A DNA stretch of 62,652 nt from Ectopseudomonas khazarica (GCF_004521985.1 NZ_SBHZ01000024.1:1-62652), one strand, 5' to 3'. Positions 48,527-57,794 are shown, counted from the first letter of the stretch. Numbers and translations: made by a program. Notes: generated by a model not told the origin, from the letters alone.

Positions 48527-50866
48527 TCAGCTGGTCGCGCTGCTGCCCAGCAGGTTGCTGCCGTTCGCTGCCGCGAGGCAGATGGCAACGAACTTGGAGG
48601 TCGGCGTGCTGCTGCCGACACCGGCACTTTCCAGCGGCACCAGCGGGTTGGCCTCGGGGAAGTAGGCCGCAGCCTGGCCGGCGGGAATGTCGAAGGCCAG
48701 CAGGGTGAAGCCGCTGACGCAGCGCTCGACACCGTCGTTCCACAGCGAGCGGATGTTCACTTTCTGGCCGGGCTTGAAGCCCAGGCGCAGGATGTCCGCC
48801 TCGTTGGCGAACAGCACGTCGCGCTGGCCGCGCACGCCCCGGTAGCGGTCATCGAGGCCGTACACCGTGGTGTTGTACTGATCGTGCGAGCGCAGGGTCT
48901 GCAGGATCAGGTCCGGGGTCTCACCGCTTTCGCGAACCTGCGGGGGGAGCAGGTCCTCGAGCAGGGCGTTGGCCTTGAAATTGGCCTTGCCGGAGGCGGT
49001 GCTCCACTGCCGGGCCCCGGCCGAGTTGCCGAGGTAGAAGCCCCCAGGGTTGGCGACACGCCGGTTGAAGTCCTGGAAGCCGGGAATGGTGTCGGCGATC
49101 AGGTCGCGGATGCGGTCGTAGTTGGCGATCAGCGCGTCCCAGGCCACCGGGTGATCACCCAGCGTCGCCTTGGCGATGCCGGCGATGATGGCTGGCTCCG
49201 AGCGCATCTCGCTGCCGGAAAGCGGTTCCAGCTGCCCGTAGGAGGCGTGGATCATGCTGAACGAATCCTCCACCGTCACCGCTTGTGGGCCGTCGATCTG
49301 GCGGTCGATGTCGGTGCGGCCGAGGCACGGCAGGATCAGCGCATCCTTGCCCACGGTCAGGTGGCTGCGGTTGAGCTTGGTGCTGATCTGCACGGTGAGG
49401 TCGCAGCTCTGCAGTGCCTGGTGGGTGCGCGGGCTGTCCGGGGTGGCCTGGGCGAAGTTGCCGCCGAGGCCGATGAACACCTTGGCCTGGCCGTCGATCA
49501 TGGCGTTGATCGCTTCCACGGTGTTGTGCCCGTTCTCGCGCGGCACCTTGAACTGGAAACGTTCCTCGATGGCGTCGAGCAACGCCACCGGTGGGCGGTC
49601 GTTGATGCCCATGGTGCGGTCGCCCTGCACGTTGCTGTGGCCACGCACCGGGCACAGGCCGGCGCCGGGGCGGCCGAGGTTGCCGCGCAGCAGTTGCAGG
49701 TTGACGATTTCCTGGATGGTGGCCACCGAATGGTGGTGCTGGGTGATACCCATGGCCCAGCAGATGATCACCCGCTCGGCACGGCGGTACATGCGTGCGG
49801 CCTGCTCGATGTCCCTGAGGCTCAGCCCCGACTGTTTCTCGATGGCCTCCCAGGCGGTGTCGTCGAGCAGCGCCAGGTAGGCGTCGACGCCATCGGTGTG
49901 TTCGGCGATGAAGGCATGGTCGAACAACGCGGGCTCGCCCTTGGCCTGCGCCTCGCGCTCCCACTGCAGGAGGAACTTGGCGATGCCGCGCAGGGCGGCC
50001 ATGTCACCGCCCAGGGCCGGACGGAAGAAGGCGGTATTCAGCGGCTCGGAGCCGTTGGTGAGCATCTCCAGGGCGTTCTGCGGGTGCTGGAAACGCTCCA
50101 GGCCACGCTCCTTGAGCGGGTTGAAGCAGACCACCTGGGCGCCACGCTTGACCGCCTCGCGCAGCGGTTCGAGCATGCGCGGGTGGTTGGTGCCGGGGTT
50201 CTGGCCGAGCACGAAGATGGCGTCGGCGTGTTCGAAGTCGTCGAAGGTGACGCTGCCCTTGCCGATGCCGACGCTCTGGATCAGCGCCACGCCGCTGGCT
50301 TCGTGGCACATGTTCGAGCAGTCGGGGAAGTTGTTGGTGCCGTAGGCGCGGACGAACAGCTGGTAGAGGAACGCGGCCTCGTTGCTGGCGCGGCCGGAAG
50401 TGTAGAACTCGGCGTGATCCGGGCTCGGCAGGGCCTTGAGGTGCTGCGCGATCAGGGCGAAGGCGTCGTCCCAGCTGGTCTGCACGTAGCGGTCGCTGGC
50501 AGCGTCGTAGCGCATCGGGTGGGTCAGGCGGCCCTGATATTCGAGCCAGTAGTCGCTCTGCTCGCGCAGCTGGCTGACGCTGTAGCGCTTGAAGAACGCC
50601 GCATCCACGCGACGTTTGGTGGCTTCCCAGTTGACCGCCTTGGCGCCGTTCTCGCAGAACTTGATGCGGCCGTCCTCGGGGGAGTCGCCCCAGGCACAGC
50701 CGGGGCAGTCGAAGCCGCCATTCTGGTTGGTCTTGAGCAGGGCGCGCAGGTTCTTGAACGGCTGCTTGCTGTCCAGCCAGAAGCGGGTGACGGCGTTCAG
50801 CGCACCCCAGCCCGCAGCGGGGCCGTTGTAGGGTTTGTAACGAGGGTTGACGGGTTGCAGGCTCAT
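48527..50866 (-). CDS. FdhF/YdeP-family molybdopterin oxidoreductase
   Basis: This 779-residue molybdo-bis(pyranopterin guanine dinucleotide) oxidoreductase resembles formate dehydrogenase H and E. coli YdeP. Near the N-terminus C-P-G-C-A-W-G-D (residues about 54-61) and a further Cys near 71 provide fewer Cys than a full 4Fe-4S motif, typical for the YdeP group. The active-site Cys that ligates Mo is in C-S-N-M-C-H-E-A-S-G near 187-196. The C-terminal molydop-binding domain has R-S-H-D-Q-Y-N-T near 655. It lacks a signal peptide. FdhD, its sulfurtransferase, is encoded directly upstream with a four-base overlap. The electron donor and acceptor are unknown. Confidence 0.9.
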   Translation of the reverse strand: MSLQPVNPRYKPYNGPAAGWGALNAVTRFWLDSKQPFKNLRALLKTNQNGGFDCPGCAWGDSPEDGRIKFCENGAKAVNWEATKRRVDAAFFKRYSVSQLREQSDYWLEYQGRLTHPMRYDAASDRYVQTSWDDAFALIAQHLKALPSPDHAEFYTSGRASNEAAFLYQLFVRAYGTNNFPDCSNMCHEASGVALIQSVGIGKGSVTFDDFEHADAIFVLGQNPGTNHPRMLEPLREAVKRGAQVVCFNPLKERGLERFQHPQNALEMLTNGSEPLNTAFFRPALGGDMAALRGIAKFLLQWEREAQAKGEPALFDHAFIAEHTDGVDAYLALLDDTAWEAIEKQSGLSLRDIEQAARMYRRAERVIICWAMGITQHHHSVATIQEIVNLQLLRGNLGRPGAGLCPVRGHSNVQGDRTMGINDRPPVALLDAIEERFQFKVPRENGHNTVEAINAMIDGQAKVFIGLGGNFAQATPDSPRTHQALQSCDLTVQISTKLNRSHLTVGKDALILPCLGRTDIDRQIDGPQAVTVEDSFSMIHASYGQLEPLSGSEMRSEPAIIAGIAKATLGDHPVAWDALIANYDRIRDLIADTIPGFQDFNRRVANPGGFYLGNSAGARQWSTASGKANFKANALLEDLLPPQVRESGETPDLILQTLRSHDQYNTTVYGLDDRYRGVRGQRDVLFANEADILRLGFKPGQKVNIRSLWNDGVERCVSGFTLLAFDIPAGQAAAYFPEANPLVPLESAGVGSSTPTSKFVAICLAAANGSNLLGSSATS

Positions 50867-51678
50867 GGTCGGTCTTCTTCGTCAGGCGCCGGGCTGTAGA
50901 CGCGCGGCGTGCTGTGATGAGGCAGGTGGATCAGGTTGAGGCGATGGCGCCGCGCCCATTCCACGGTCAGTGCCGTGGGGGCGGACAGGCTCACCAGGGT
51001 GCCGATGCCGGCACGTACGGCCTTGTGCAGCAGTTCCAGGCTGCAGCGGCTGGTCACCAGGGCGAAGCCGCCGCGGGTGTCGATACGTTCGCGGGCCAGG
51101 GCGCCAATCAGCTTGTCGAGAGCGTTGTGGCGGCCGATGTCTTCGCGGCACAGGCGGATCTCGCCCGCTGCGTCGATGAACAGGGCGGCATGCAGGGCGC
51201 CGCTGTGGCGTGCCAGCTGCTGCTGTTCGCCAATGCGCTCGCGCAACCCGCTCAGGTGCTGCAGTGCCGGCAGCGGTGCGCCGGGCAACGCCTGCAGGGC
51301 GGGCAGGGCCTGCTCCAGGGCATCCACGCCGCACAGGCCGCAACCGCTGCTGCCAGCCAGTTGCCGGCGCTGCTGCTTGATGGCCCAGAATGCGCGGCTG
51401 CTGACTTCCAGGCGGGCTTCGCGGCTGTCGCCGAGACCGCGCAGCTGGATGTCATAGATATCGTCGATGGACGAGATCAGACCATTGCCGAGGCTGAAAC
51501 CCACGGCAAAATCTTCCAGGTGATGGGGCGAAACCATCATCACGGCTTGGTTCAGGTCGTTGTAGCTGATCGCCAGGGCGCATTCTTCGGCGAGTGCGGC
51601 ATGCTGCGCACGGCCGTCACCAAGTTCGGCGTAGGCGTAGGCACTGGCAATCTGCGGCGAGGCGTCTGGCTTGGCCAT
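50863..51678 (-). CDS. fdhD: FdhD sulfurtransferase for formate dehydrogenase-type enzymes
   Basis: This 271-residue protein has the FdhD active-site cysteines in S-S-G-C-G-L-C-G near residues 107-114. FdhD transfers sulfur from IscS to the molybdenum cofactor of formate dehydrogenase-type proteins. Its partner here is the FdhF/YdeP-type enzyme encoded immediately downstream (four-base overlap, ATGA), so the two are coexpressed. The R-S-H-R-A substrate-recognition region seen in some FdhD proteins is not resolved here. Confidence 0.92.
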   Translation of the reverse strand: MAKPDASPQIASAYAYAELGDGRAQHAALAEECALAISYNDLNQAVMMVSPHHLEDFAVGFSLGNGLISSIDDIYDIQLRGLGDSREARLEVSSRAFWAIKQQRRQLAGSSGCGLCGVDALEQALPALQALPGAPLPALQHLSGLRERIGEQQQLARHSGALHAALFIDAAGEIRLCREDIGRHNALDKLIGALARERIDTRGGFALVTSRCSLELLHKAVRAGIGTLVSLSAPTALTVEWARRHRLNLIHLPHHSTPRVYSPAPDEEDRP

Positions 51679-51772
51679 CGAGGCGTGCTCTGTGACAGAT
51701 TGACACAGGCAAGCCTAGGCTCATGGACGAGGAGCGTCTAATCGTTGGCTTTGATACCTTGATCGAGCGTAT

Positions 51773-52663
51773 CTATCGTGGTGTTTGCAGCCAGTCCCGG
51801 GCCTCTTCGAAACAGGCCTGGGCCAGGGGCGAGCCTGGCGCGCTGCGGCGCATGATCAGGCCCTGCGGGGCCAGGGTGTGGGCATCTTCGATGGGCAGCA
51901 GGCGCAGATGGCCTTCGGCCGGGGTGCCGTCTATCGGCAATGGCATGATGCAGCAGCACAGCCCGGCGCTGACGGCTTGGGTGAGGTGATGGACGGCGTC
52001 GGCTTCCACGCGCACCTGCGGGCTCAGGCCACGGGCGCGGAAGCTGTGGTCGATGGATTGGCGGAAGTGCATGCCGGTCGACAGCAGCCCCAGGGGTAGG
52101 CCGGCCAGTTGCTCCCAGCGCAGGCTGCTGCTGGCGAAGTGAAAATGGCGCTGGTCGTAGAGCAGGCCCATGCGGGCTTCGGCCAGCTCCAGGCCGGCGA
52201 AGTGTTCGCGGTCCAGGCGGTCGAGATAGGACAGGCCCAGGTCGAGCTGATTGCGCGCCAGCTGTTCGAGAATCTGTTCGCTGCTCAACGCCTGCAACTG
52301 GAAGCGCAGGCCCGGATGGCGGGCGGCGAACAGGCCGATCAGGCGCATCGGGTCGAAGCTGGCCAGCGGCACGACGCCCAGGCGCAGGGTACCTACCAGG
52401 TGACCGCGACAGGCCGCCGCTTCCGCGAGCAGGCCATCCTGGGCTGCCAGCAGGCTGCGTGCCCAGGCCAGGATGCGTTCGCCTTCGGCGCTGAACCCTT
52501 CGAAGCGCTGGCCGCGACGCACCAGCTCCAGACCCAGCTCGTCCTCCAGCTGGCGCAGGCGCATGGACAGCGTTGGCTGGGTCACGTGGCAGCGCGCGGC
52601 CGCCTGACCGAAGTGGCGTGTTTCGTCGAGGGCGACGAGAAATTTCAGTTGCTTGATATCCAT
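51773..52663 (-). CDS. LysR-family regulator, OxyR-like
   Basis: This 296-residue LysR regulator has an N-terminal winged helix-turn-helix (H-F-G-Q-A-A-A-R-C-H-V-T-Q-P-T-L-S near residues 17-33), with the OxyR/CynR-like start M-D-I-K-Q-L-K-F-L-V-A-L-D-E. The substrate domain has two adjacent cysteines in L-C-C-C-I-M-P near 235-241, but these are not at the OxyR Cys199/Cys208 positions. It stands upstream of fdhD on the same strand and divergent from the LysM gene, so either neighbour could be its target. Confidence 0.9.
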   Translation of the reverse strand: MDIKQLKFLVALDETRHFGQAAARCHVTQPTLSMRLRQLEDELGLELVRRGQRFEGFSAEGERILAWARSLLAAQDGLLAEAAACRGHLVGTLRLGVVPLASFDPMRLIGLFAARHPGLRFQLQALSSEQILEQLARNQLDLGLSYLDRLDREHFAGLELAEARMGLLYDQRHFHFASSSLRWEQLAGLPLGLLSTGMHFRQSIDHSFRARGLSPQVRVEADAVHHLTQAVSAGLCCCIMPLPIDGTPAEGHLRLLPIEDAHTLAPQGLIMRRSAPGSPLAQACFEEARDWLQTPR

Positions 52664-52782
52664 GGGAACTCCTGGTCTGGGCGGATTCTAATGTGCGCGG
52701 GCCAATCCGGGGCGTCTGCTGAACTAGACTTTGCGCTCCGGGAGCTGTGCCCGGTCATCCACAAGGAAAGAGAGGAATTGCC

Positions 52783-53217
52783 ATGAGTCTGTTTGCCTTT
52801 GTCAAAGATGCTGGGGTCAAACTGTGGGAGTCACTGGTGGGGCAGGAGGCGCAGGCCGCCGAATCGCTCAAGGAACATGTTGCCAAGGTCGGCCTGGGCA
52901 ACCCGAATATCGACGTCAGCGTCGAAGGTGACAAGGTCATCGCGCGCGGCGAGGTGGCCACCCAGGAAGAGAAGGAGAAGATCCTGCTGGCTCTGGGCAA
53001 CGTGGCCGGCGTCGGTGAGGTCGAGGATCAGATCAGCGTGACCACACCGGCCCCGGCCGCGCGTTTCGTCACCGTGAAGAAGGGCGACACCCTGAGCGCC
53101 ATCGCCAAGAGCGAGTACGGCAACGCCAACGCCTACATGAAAATCTTCGAGGCCAACAAACCGATGCTCAGCCATCCGGACAAGATCTATCCGGGCCAGG
53201 TGTTGCGCATCCCCTAG
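52783..53217 (+). CDS. BON-LysM protein (Kbp/YgaU family)
   Basis: This 144-residue small protein has an N-terminal BON domain (about 25-90) and a C-terminal LysM domain (about 92-144; Y-x-x-x-x-x-D-T-L-S-A-I-A-K type, here V-K-K-G-D-T-L-S-A-I-A-K). E. coli YgaU/Kbp is a cytoplasmic K+-binding protein. No signal peptide is seen, so it is probably also cytoplasmic. The ATG at 52783 follows AGAGGAA. It stands alone, followed by a pair of hairpins at 53233-53285. Confidence 0.9.
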   Translation: MSLFAFVKDAGVKLWESLVGQEAQAAESLKEHVAKVGLGNPNIDVSVEGDKVIARGEVATQEEKEKILLALGNVAGVGEVEDQISVTTPAPAARFVTVKKGDTLSAIAKSEYGNANAYMKIFEANKPMLSHPDKIYPGQVLRIP

Positions 53218-53232
53218 GGCGCAGCCCGCTTC

Positions 53233-53285
53233 TCGCCGCCGCCTTCGGCGGTCTCGGGTGGAAAGCCTTCGCGGTTTCCACCCTA
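53233..53285. repeat. REP-type hairpins downstream of the LysM gene
   Basis: A short hairpin with CCGCC / GGCGG arms (around 53238-53250) is followed by the palindrome GGGTGGAAA...TTTCCACCC-TAC (53256-53285), the common REP unit of this Pseudomonas group. It lies between two convergent genes and overlaps the stop of the HAD phosphatase gene. It may double as a bidirectional transcription stop, but there is no T run. Confidence 0.55.
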
Positions 53286-53945
53286 CAGCCCCCGCAGCAG
53301 CGCGCGGTAGTCCTCCACGGCGGCGAACTCTTCGCTGTCCTTGGGGCCGGCCTGGCTGTCCGGCTGGCGCACGGCGAGCAACTGGGCGACGCCGAAGCGC
53401 CCGGCGCTGCGCAGGATCGGCAGGCTGTCGTCGATGAACAGGCTGCGTGCCGGATCGAAGTCGACGTCCTGGCGCAGGGCGGACCAGAACTGCTGGTCTT
53501 CCTTGGGATAGCCGTAGTCGTGTGAGCTGATCAGGCGTTCGAACCAGGCCGCCAGTTCCACGCGCTCCATCTTCAGCGACAGCGAATCGCGGTGTGCATT
53601 GGTGATCAGCACCACGCGCTTGCCGGCGTCGCGCAGCGCGCGCAGGAACAGCTCGGCATCCGGGCGCAGGGCGATCAGGTGGGCGACCTCGCGTTTGAGA
53701 TCGCGGATCGACAGGCGCAGTTCGCGACTCCAGAAGTCGGTGCAGTACCAGTTCAACGTGCCGGCATGTTCGCGAAACAGCGGCAGCAGTTCGGCCTCGG
53801 CCAGCGCCAGGCTGATGCCGTGGTGCTCGGCATAGCGCCGTGGCAGATGGCTCAGCCAGAAGTGGTTGTCGAAGTGCAGGTCGAGCAGGGTGCCGTCCAT
53901 GTCGAGCAGGACGGTGTCGATCTGGTGCCAGGGCAGTGCGGGCAT
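53283..53945 (-). CDS. HAD-family GMP/IMP nucleotidase (YrfG-like)
   Basis: This 220-residue HAD hydrolase has motif I L-D-M-D-G-T-L-L-D near residues 13-21, motif II I-T-N-A-H near 118-122 and motif IV I-D-D-S near 175-178. The sequence resembles E. coli YrfG, which hydrolyses purine mononucleotides. The ATG at 53945 (M-P-A-L-P-W-H) is preferred to the reading from 53996 because the latter adds residues not seen in the family. It is divergent from nudE. In PAO1 the neighbour order is the same (PA5177-PA5176). Confidence 0.88.
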   Translation of the reverse strand: MPALPWHQIDTVLLDMDGTLLDLHFDNHFWLSHLPRRYAEHHGISLALAEAELLPLFREHAGTLNWYCTDFWSRELRLSIRDLKREVAHLIALRPDAELFLRALRDAGKRVVLITNAHRDSLSLKMERVELAAWFERLISSHDYGYPKEDQQFWSALRQDVDFDPARSLFIDDSLPILRSAGRFGVAQLLAVRQPDSQAGPKDSEEFAAVEDYRALLRGL

Positions 53946-54064
53946 GCTGGCCTCGTGCAAAGAGTGAATCCGTCGACCTGTTTCGCCTTGATGCAATCTC
54001 GGCCAGGGACAATGACAAAAGCCGCTGTATGATAACCGACCAGGTCACGCCAAGGAGTCAGCCC

Positions 54065-54631
54065 ATGCGTCAGAAGCCCACGGTACTCGCCCGTGAAATA
54101 GTCGCCAGCAGTCGTCTGTTTCGTGTCGAGGAAGTGCAGTTGCGCTTCTCCAACGGCGCGGAGCGCACCTACGAACGTCTGGTCGGCAAGGGCTCGGGCT
54201 ATGGTGCGGTGATGGTGGTGGCGATGCTCGATGCCGAGCATGCGGTGCTGGTGGAGGAATACTGCGGCGGCACCGACGACTACCAGCTGTCGTTGCCCAA
54301 GGGCCTGATCGAACCGGGTGAGGACGTGCTGGTGGCGGCCAACCGCGAGCTCAAGGAGGAGGCGGGCTTCGGCGCCCACGAGCTGGAATACATCACCGAG
54401 CTGAGCCTGTCCCCCGGCTACATGAGTCAGAAGATCCAGGTGGTGCTGGCGCGCAACCTGTTCGAGGAGCGTCTGCCCGGTGACGAGCCGGAGCCGATGC
54501 GGGTGGACCGCATCAGCCTGCGCGAGCTGTCGAGCCTGGCCCGGCATGAGCAGTTCAGCGAGGGGCGTGCCCTGGCGGCGCTGTACCTGGTGCGTGATCT
54601 GTTGAGCGCACGCGGGGAGTTCAGCCTGTGA
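54065..54631 (+). CDS. nudE: ADP compounds hydrolase NudE (Nudix)
   Basis: This 188-residue Nudix hydrolase carries the Nudix box G-L-I-E-P-G-E-D-V-L-V-A-A-N-R-E-L-K-E-E around residues 80-102 (G-x5-E-x7-R-E-L-x-E-E). NudE hydrolyses ADP-ribose, NADH and diadenosine polyphosphates. AAGGAG eight bases before the ATG at 54065 supports this start. It overlaps cysQ by four bases (GTGA). Together with yrfG and cysQ it forms a nucleotide/sulfur-metabolism neighbourhood. Confidence 0.93.
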   Translation: MRQKPTVLAREIVASSRLFRVEEVQLRFSNGAERTYERLVGKGSGYGAVMVVAMLDAEHAVLVEEYCGGTDDYQLSLPKGLIEPGEDVLVAANRELKEEAGFGAHELEYITELSLSPGYMSQKIQVVLARNLFEERLPGDEPEPMRVDRISLRELSSLARHEQFSEGRALAALYLVRDLLSARGEFSL

Positions 54632-55452
54632 GCCATCCTCTCGTTCCGCGGGTGATCGAACTGGTGCGCGCCGCCGGTGCGGCGACCCTGCCGTACTGGC
54701 GCAGTGGCGTCGCGGTGACGGAGAAGGCCGATGCCTCGCCGGTGACCGCTGCCGACCTGGCCGCGCACCACATTCTCGCCGACGGACTGAAGACCCTGGC
54801 GCCGGAAATTCCGGTGCTGTCCGAGGAAGCCGCCGACATCCCCCTGAGCGAGCGCTCGGCCTGGACGCGCTGGTGGCTGGTCGATCCGCTGGACGGCACC
54901 AAGGAGTTCATCGCCGGTTCGGAGGAGTTCACCGTCAATGTCGCGCTGATCGAGCAGGGGCGCGTGGTGTTCGGCGTGGTCGGCATCCCGGCCAATGGTC
55001 GCTGCTACCACGGCGGTACCGGCCTGGGCGCCTGGTGCAGCGACGTGGTGGGTGACGAGCGTCCGATCAGTGTTCGCCTGGCGCCGGCGCGGGGCTTTAC
55101 CCTGGTGGCCAGCAAGCGCCATTCGAGCCCGGCACAGGAAACCTTGCTCGCGGGCTTGACCGCCCGTTTCGGCGCGCCGCAGCTGGCCAATATCGGCAGC
55201 TCGCTGAAGTTCTGCCTGCTGGCCGAAGGTAACGCCGATTGCTACCCACGCCTGGCGCCCACCTCGCAGTGGGATACGGCGGCAGCACAGGGCGTGCTGG
55301 AGGGGGCCGGGGGCGAGGTGCTTGATCTGGCCGGCGAGGCACTGACCTACGACGCGCGTGAGTCCTTCCTCAACCCGTCGTTCCTGGCGCTGCCGGCCGC
55401 GGCCGAGTGGCGCGGCGAGCTGATCGAGCTGGCGCGCGATCTGGAAGGTTGA
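54628..55452 (+). CDS. cysQ: 3'(2'),5'-bisphosphate nucleotidase CysQ
   Basis: This 274-residue inositol-monophosphatase-superfamily enzyme has D-P-L-D-G-T-K-E-F near residues 88-96 as the metal site. The acidic motif E-E-A near 70 and W-D near 213 are also present. CysQ removes phosphate from PAP or PAPS to keep the sulfate-assimilation pathway running. The start is GTG at 54628 overlapping the nudE TGA, giving M-S-H-P-L-V-P-R. A GGGGAG sequence lies nine bases upstream. It is translationally coupled to nudE. Confidence 0.93.
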   Translation: MSHPLVPRVIELVRAAGAATLPYWRSGVAVTEKADASPVTAADLAAHHILADGLKTLAPEIPVLSEEAADIPLSERSAWTRWWLVDPLDGTKEFIAGSEEFTVNVALIEQGRVVFGVVGIPANGRCYHGGTGLGAWCSDVVGDERPISVRLAPARGFTLVASKRHSSPAQETLLAGLTARFGAPQLANIGSSLKFCLLAEGNADCYPRLAPTSQWDTAAAQGVLEGAGGEVLDLAGEALTYDARESFLNPSFLALPAAAEWRGELIELARDLEG

Positions 55453-55678
55453 GGCATCTTCTGCGGGGGTGGCGGGTTGCACCCGCCCTACGTGAGGGCG
55501 CGGCGGCGATGCGCTGCGACGACGGGGAATCGCGGCTGAAGCCGCTCCTACCTAGCGTGTCTCTGGCGGGGAGTGGCGTGGAGTGGCGGGTTGCGCCCGC
55601 TGAGGCTGCTGGGTGTGGCCGTGGGAGGCGCTTCAGCGGCGACTTGCGCGGCGAAAGCCTCTCCCTTGTGCATCACGC
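55453..55678. repeat. REP island between cysQ and fabY
   Basis: This 226-base stretch contains no ORF but four palindromic units: TGGCGGGTTGC-ACCCGCCCTACG at 55470-55492; GCGGCTGAAGCCGC-TCCTAC at 55532-55552; GTGGCGGGTTGCGCCCGC at 55583-55600; and GTGGGAGGCGCTTCAGCGGCGAC at 55621-55643. It separates convergent genes and marks the left side of the segment where gene order leaves the PAO1-like arrangement. Confidence 0.7.
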
Positions 55679-57586
55679 TCAGTCGAGCATGTCGCTGTAG
55701 CGCTCGTCCTTCCTGAACACCAGCGGCTGGTCGAAACCGGGCACCTTCACTTCGTCGCGGGTGATGGAGATCGCCTGGTCGTCGATCATGTCGTTGCCGA
55801 AGTTGTAGATGATGTCCAGCTTGCCCTGCAGCGCCTGACTGTCGTACGCCGCTGCCGCAGTGCGCGTGCCCTCGCGGCGCGCCAGGTAGGCGTCGAAGGC
55901 GGCCTGGCCGTGGCGTTTGCGCAGCATGCGCTCGGTCACGTGCGGGGCCAGCACCAGGGCGCTGGCGTTGTTGCCGCCGAAGCCCTTGGAGTTGATGAAG
56001 GCCACGTCCAGTGCCTGCTCGCCGACCTTGCGGTCTTCGGTGGACAGACTCAGGTGCTTCTGGTGCACGTCGTCGGCCACCGCGTCGATGGTCTTCAGGC
56101 CGGGCACGATGCCGTACTTGAAGGCGCCGAGTGCAGCGATCACCTGGTCACCGCTGGCGGTGGCCAGGGAGTGGCCGACGAAGGCCTTCACCGCAGTGAT
56201 CGGCCACTGCTCGATGCCGAAGGCCTCGGCGACGCGGTCGAGGATTTCCGACTCGGTGACGCGGTTGGCCGGGGTGCTGGAACCGTGTGCGTGAACGAAG
56301 CTGCGCTGCTGCACGGCATCCAGCCCCAGCAGCTGCACGGCGCTGGCCACGGCCTTGGCCACGGTCAGGTAGTTGCCCGGGCCCGGGGCGGAAATCGACT
56401 TCTTGAAACCGTCGGCGTTGATGAACACGTCCGGCACCGCGCCGTGGATCTCGGCACCCAGCTCCAGGGCCAGTTCGTCGTCCATCAGCACCACGAACTG
56501 GCAGGCCTCGGCCAGGGTGAAACCGCAGTTGGCACCGAACGGGCGGCTGGCGCGGCGGAAGTCGACGCTGTCGCGGCCTTCGAGCTGGCGCAGGCCATCC
56601 TCGGTGGCCAGTGCGCCCATGGCGCCGTAACCTTCGATGCACTCCTGGTTGATCGGTGCCTCGCTGCTGCCGACGATCACCACGCGGGCCTTGCCGCTGG
56701 CGATCTGCTCGATGCCTTTCTGCAGGTTGTAGAGAAAGGTGGCGCAGGCGCCGGTGATGCTGCCGGTGGTGCCGACGCTGCCGAGCACGTAGGCGTTGAT
56801 GAAGTCGGCCGGCATGGTGTTCAGGCCGAGAGCCAGCTGCTTGGCGGTGACGCGGCCACCCTTGAGGCGCGACTGCATCATGCCGCCGAAACCGTTTTCG
56901 TCGAGCTGGCTCATGATGCAGCTGGCGAACACGGCGATTTCATCCGGCGCGACATGCTGGACGATGCGCTGCCAGTCGATACCCACCGAACGCAGCGCAT
57001 CGGTGACGCCGACCACGGTCATGGCCAGGCCGCGTGGGTGGAAGCGCGAGTTGTACAGTTCGCTCGGCTCGAAGCCGGTGGGCAGTTGCCCGGCGGATTT
57101 CACGGCCAGCGGGCGGTAGCTGTCGACCTTGAATTCGCAGCTGTCGTGCAGGGTGACGCGTACGTCGTTGCCGTCGAGCGTTTCCAGCGACCAGTTGGCC
57201 GGCAACGGCTCGGGCAGCTGCTTGCGCTGGGTGACGAAGCTCAGGGCCGTGCCGTTGGCGGGCGCGACGCCGATGTTCTTGTGCCAGTGGGCGGCATCCG
57301 GATCGAGGTGCTGCTTCTCGATACGGCGGACCAGCGTGCCGGCGAGGATCTGCTCGGCGTAGCGGCTTTCGATGTCTGCCAGGCTCAGTGGCTGGCCGTC
57401 CTGGTCCCGGTACTGGCCATCGACCACGCGCACCAGTTTCATCATCTGTGCCAGACCGGCCAGCGTCTCCTGGCGGGCCTGGGGCAGCAGCGACTCTTGT
57501 ACGGTGCGACGGAAACCATGGTGGAAGGAGCTGCGCCCGGCTGCGTTGTAACCCCCAAAACCCACGATCACAGGTAAGCGCGACAT
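55679..57586 (-). CDS. fabY: Beta-ketoacyl-ACP synthase FabY
   Basis: This 635-residue condensing enzyme has the thiolase-like active-site triad. The nucleophile Cys is in I-T-G-A-C-A-T-F near residue 280. One His lies in F-V-H-A-H-G-S-S-T near 433 and another in F-V-G-H-S-L-A-T near 472. Length and sequence match PAO1 PA5174 (FabY), which condenses acetyl-CoA with malonyl-ACP to start fatty acid synthesis and replaces FabH in that role. It starts at ATG 57586. It is followed on the right by pyrC' rather than by the arc cluster that follows in PAO1. Confidence 0.92.
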   Translation of the reverse strand: MSRLPVIVGFGGYNAAGRSSFHHGFRRTVQESLLPQARQETLAGLAQMMKLVRVVDGQYRDQDGQPLSLADIESRYAEQILAGTLVRRIEKQHLDPDAAHWHKNIGVAPANGTALSFVTQRKQLPEPLPANWSLETLDGNDVRVTLHDSCEFKVDSYRPLAVKSAGQLPTGFEPSELYNSRFHPRGLAMTVVGVTDALRSVGIDWQRIVQHVAPDEIAVFASCIMSQLDENGFGGMMQSRLKGGRVTAKQLALGLNTMPADFINAYVLGSVGTTGSITGACATFLYNLQKGIEQIASGKARVVIVGSSEAPINQECIEGYGAMGALATEDGLRQLEGRDSVDFRRASRPFGANCGFTLAEACQFVVLMDDELALELGAEIHGAVPDVFINADGFKKSISAPGPGNYLTVAKAVASAVQLLGLDAVQQRSFVHAHGSSTPANRVTESEILDRVAEAFGIEQWPITAVKAFVGHSLATASGDQVIAALGAFKYGIVPGLKTIDAVADDVHQKHLSLSTEDRKVGEQALDVAFINSKGFGGNNASALVLAPHVTERMLRKRHGQAAFDAYLARREGTRTAAAAYDSQALQGKLDIIYNFGNDMIDDQAISITRDEVKVPGFDQPLVFRKDERYSDMLD

Positions 57587-57794
57587 AACTCAAAAGCTCC
57601 TGAACAAGGCCAGCGCGACGCCAGGCCGGCGCCTTGGGCGCGGGCGGGAGTCATAGGGCGGTGGCGTTTGGAAAATCTCGGCTGCCTAACCTGACGTGGA
57701 TCATGACTGTCGAGTCACTCATTCGTCCAATGTCGTGGCGCGGGCAAGGCATGTCGCGGATGAGACAGGCCGTGTTCAGGGCGATACGTGGGAG

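Noticed and set aside
47876..50899. A 1007-codon plus-strand frame antisense to the molybdopterin oxidoreductase
   Set aside because: It is the shadow of a gene with recognisable active-site motifs; its own sequence shows no domain and is low-complexity at the start.
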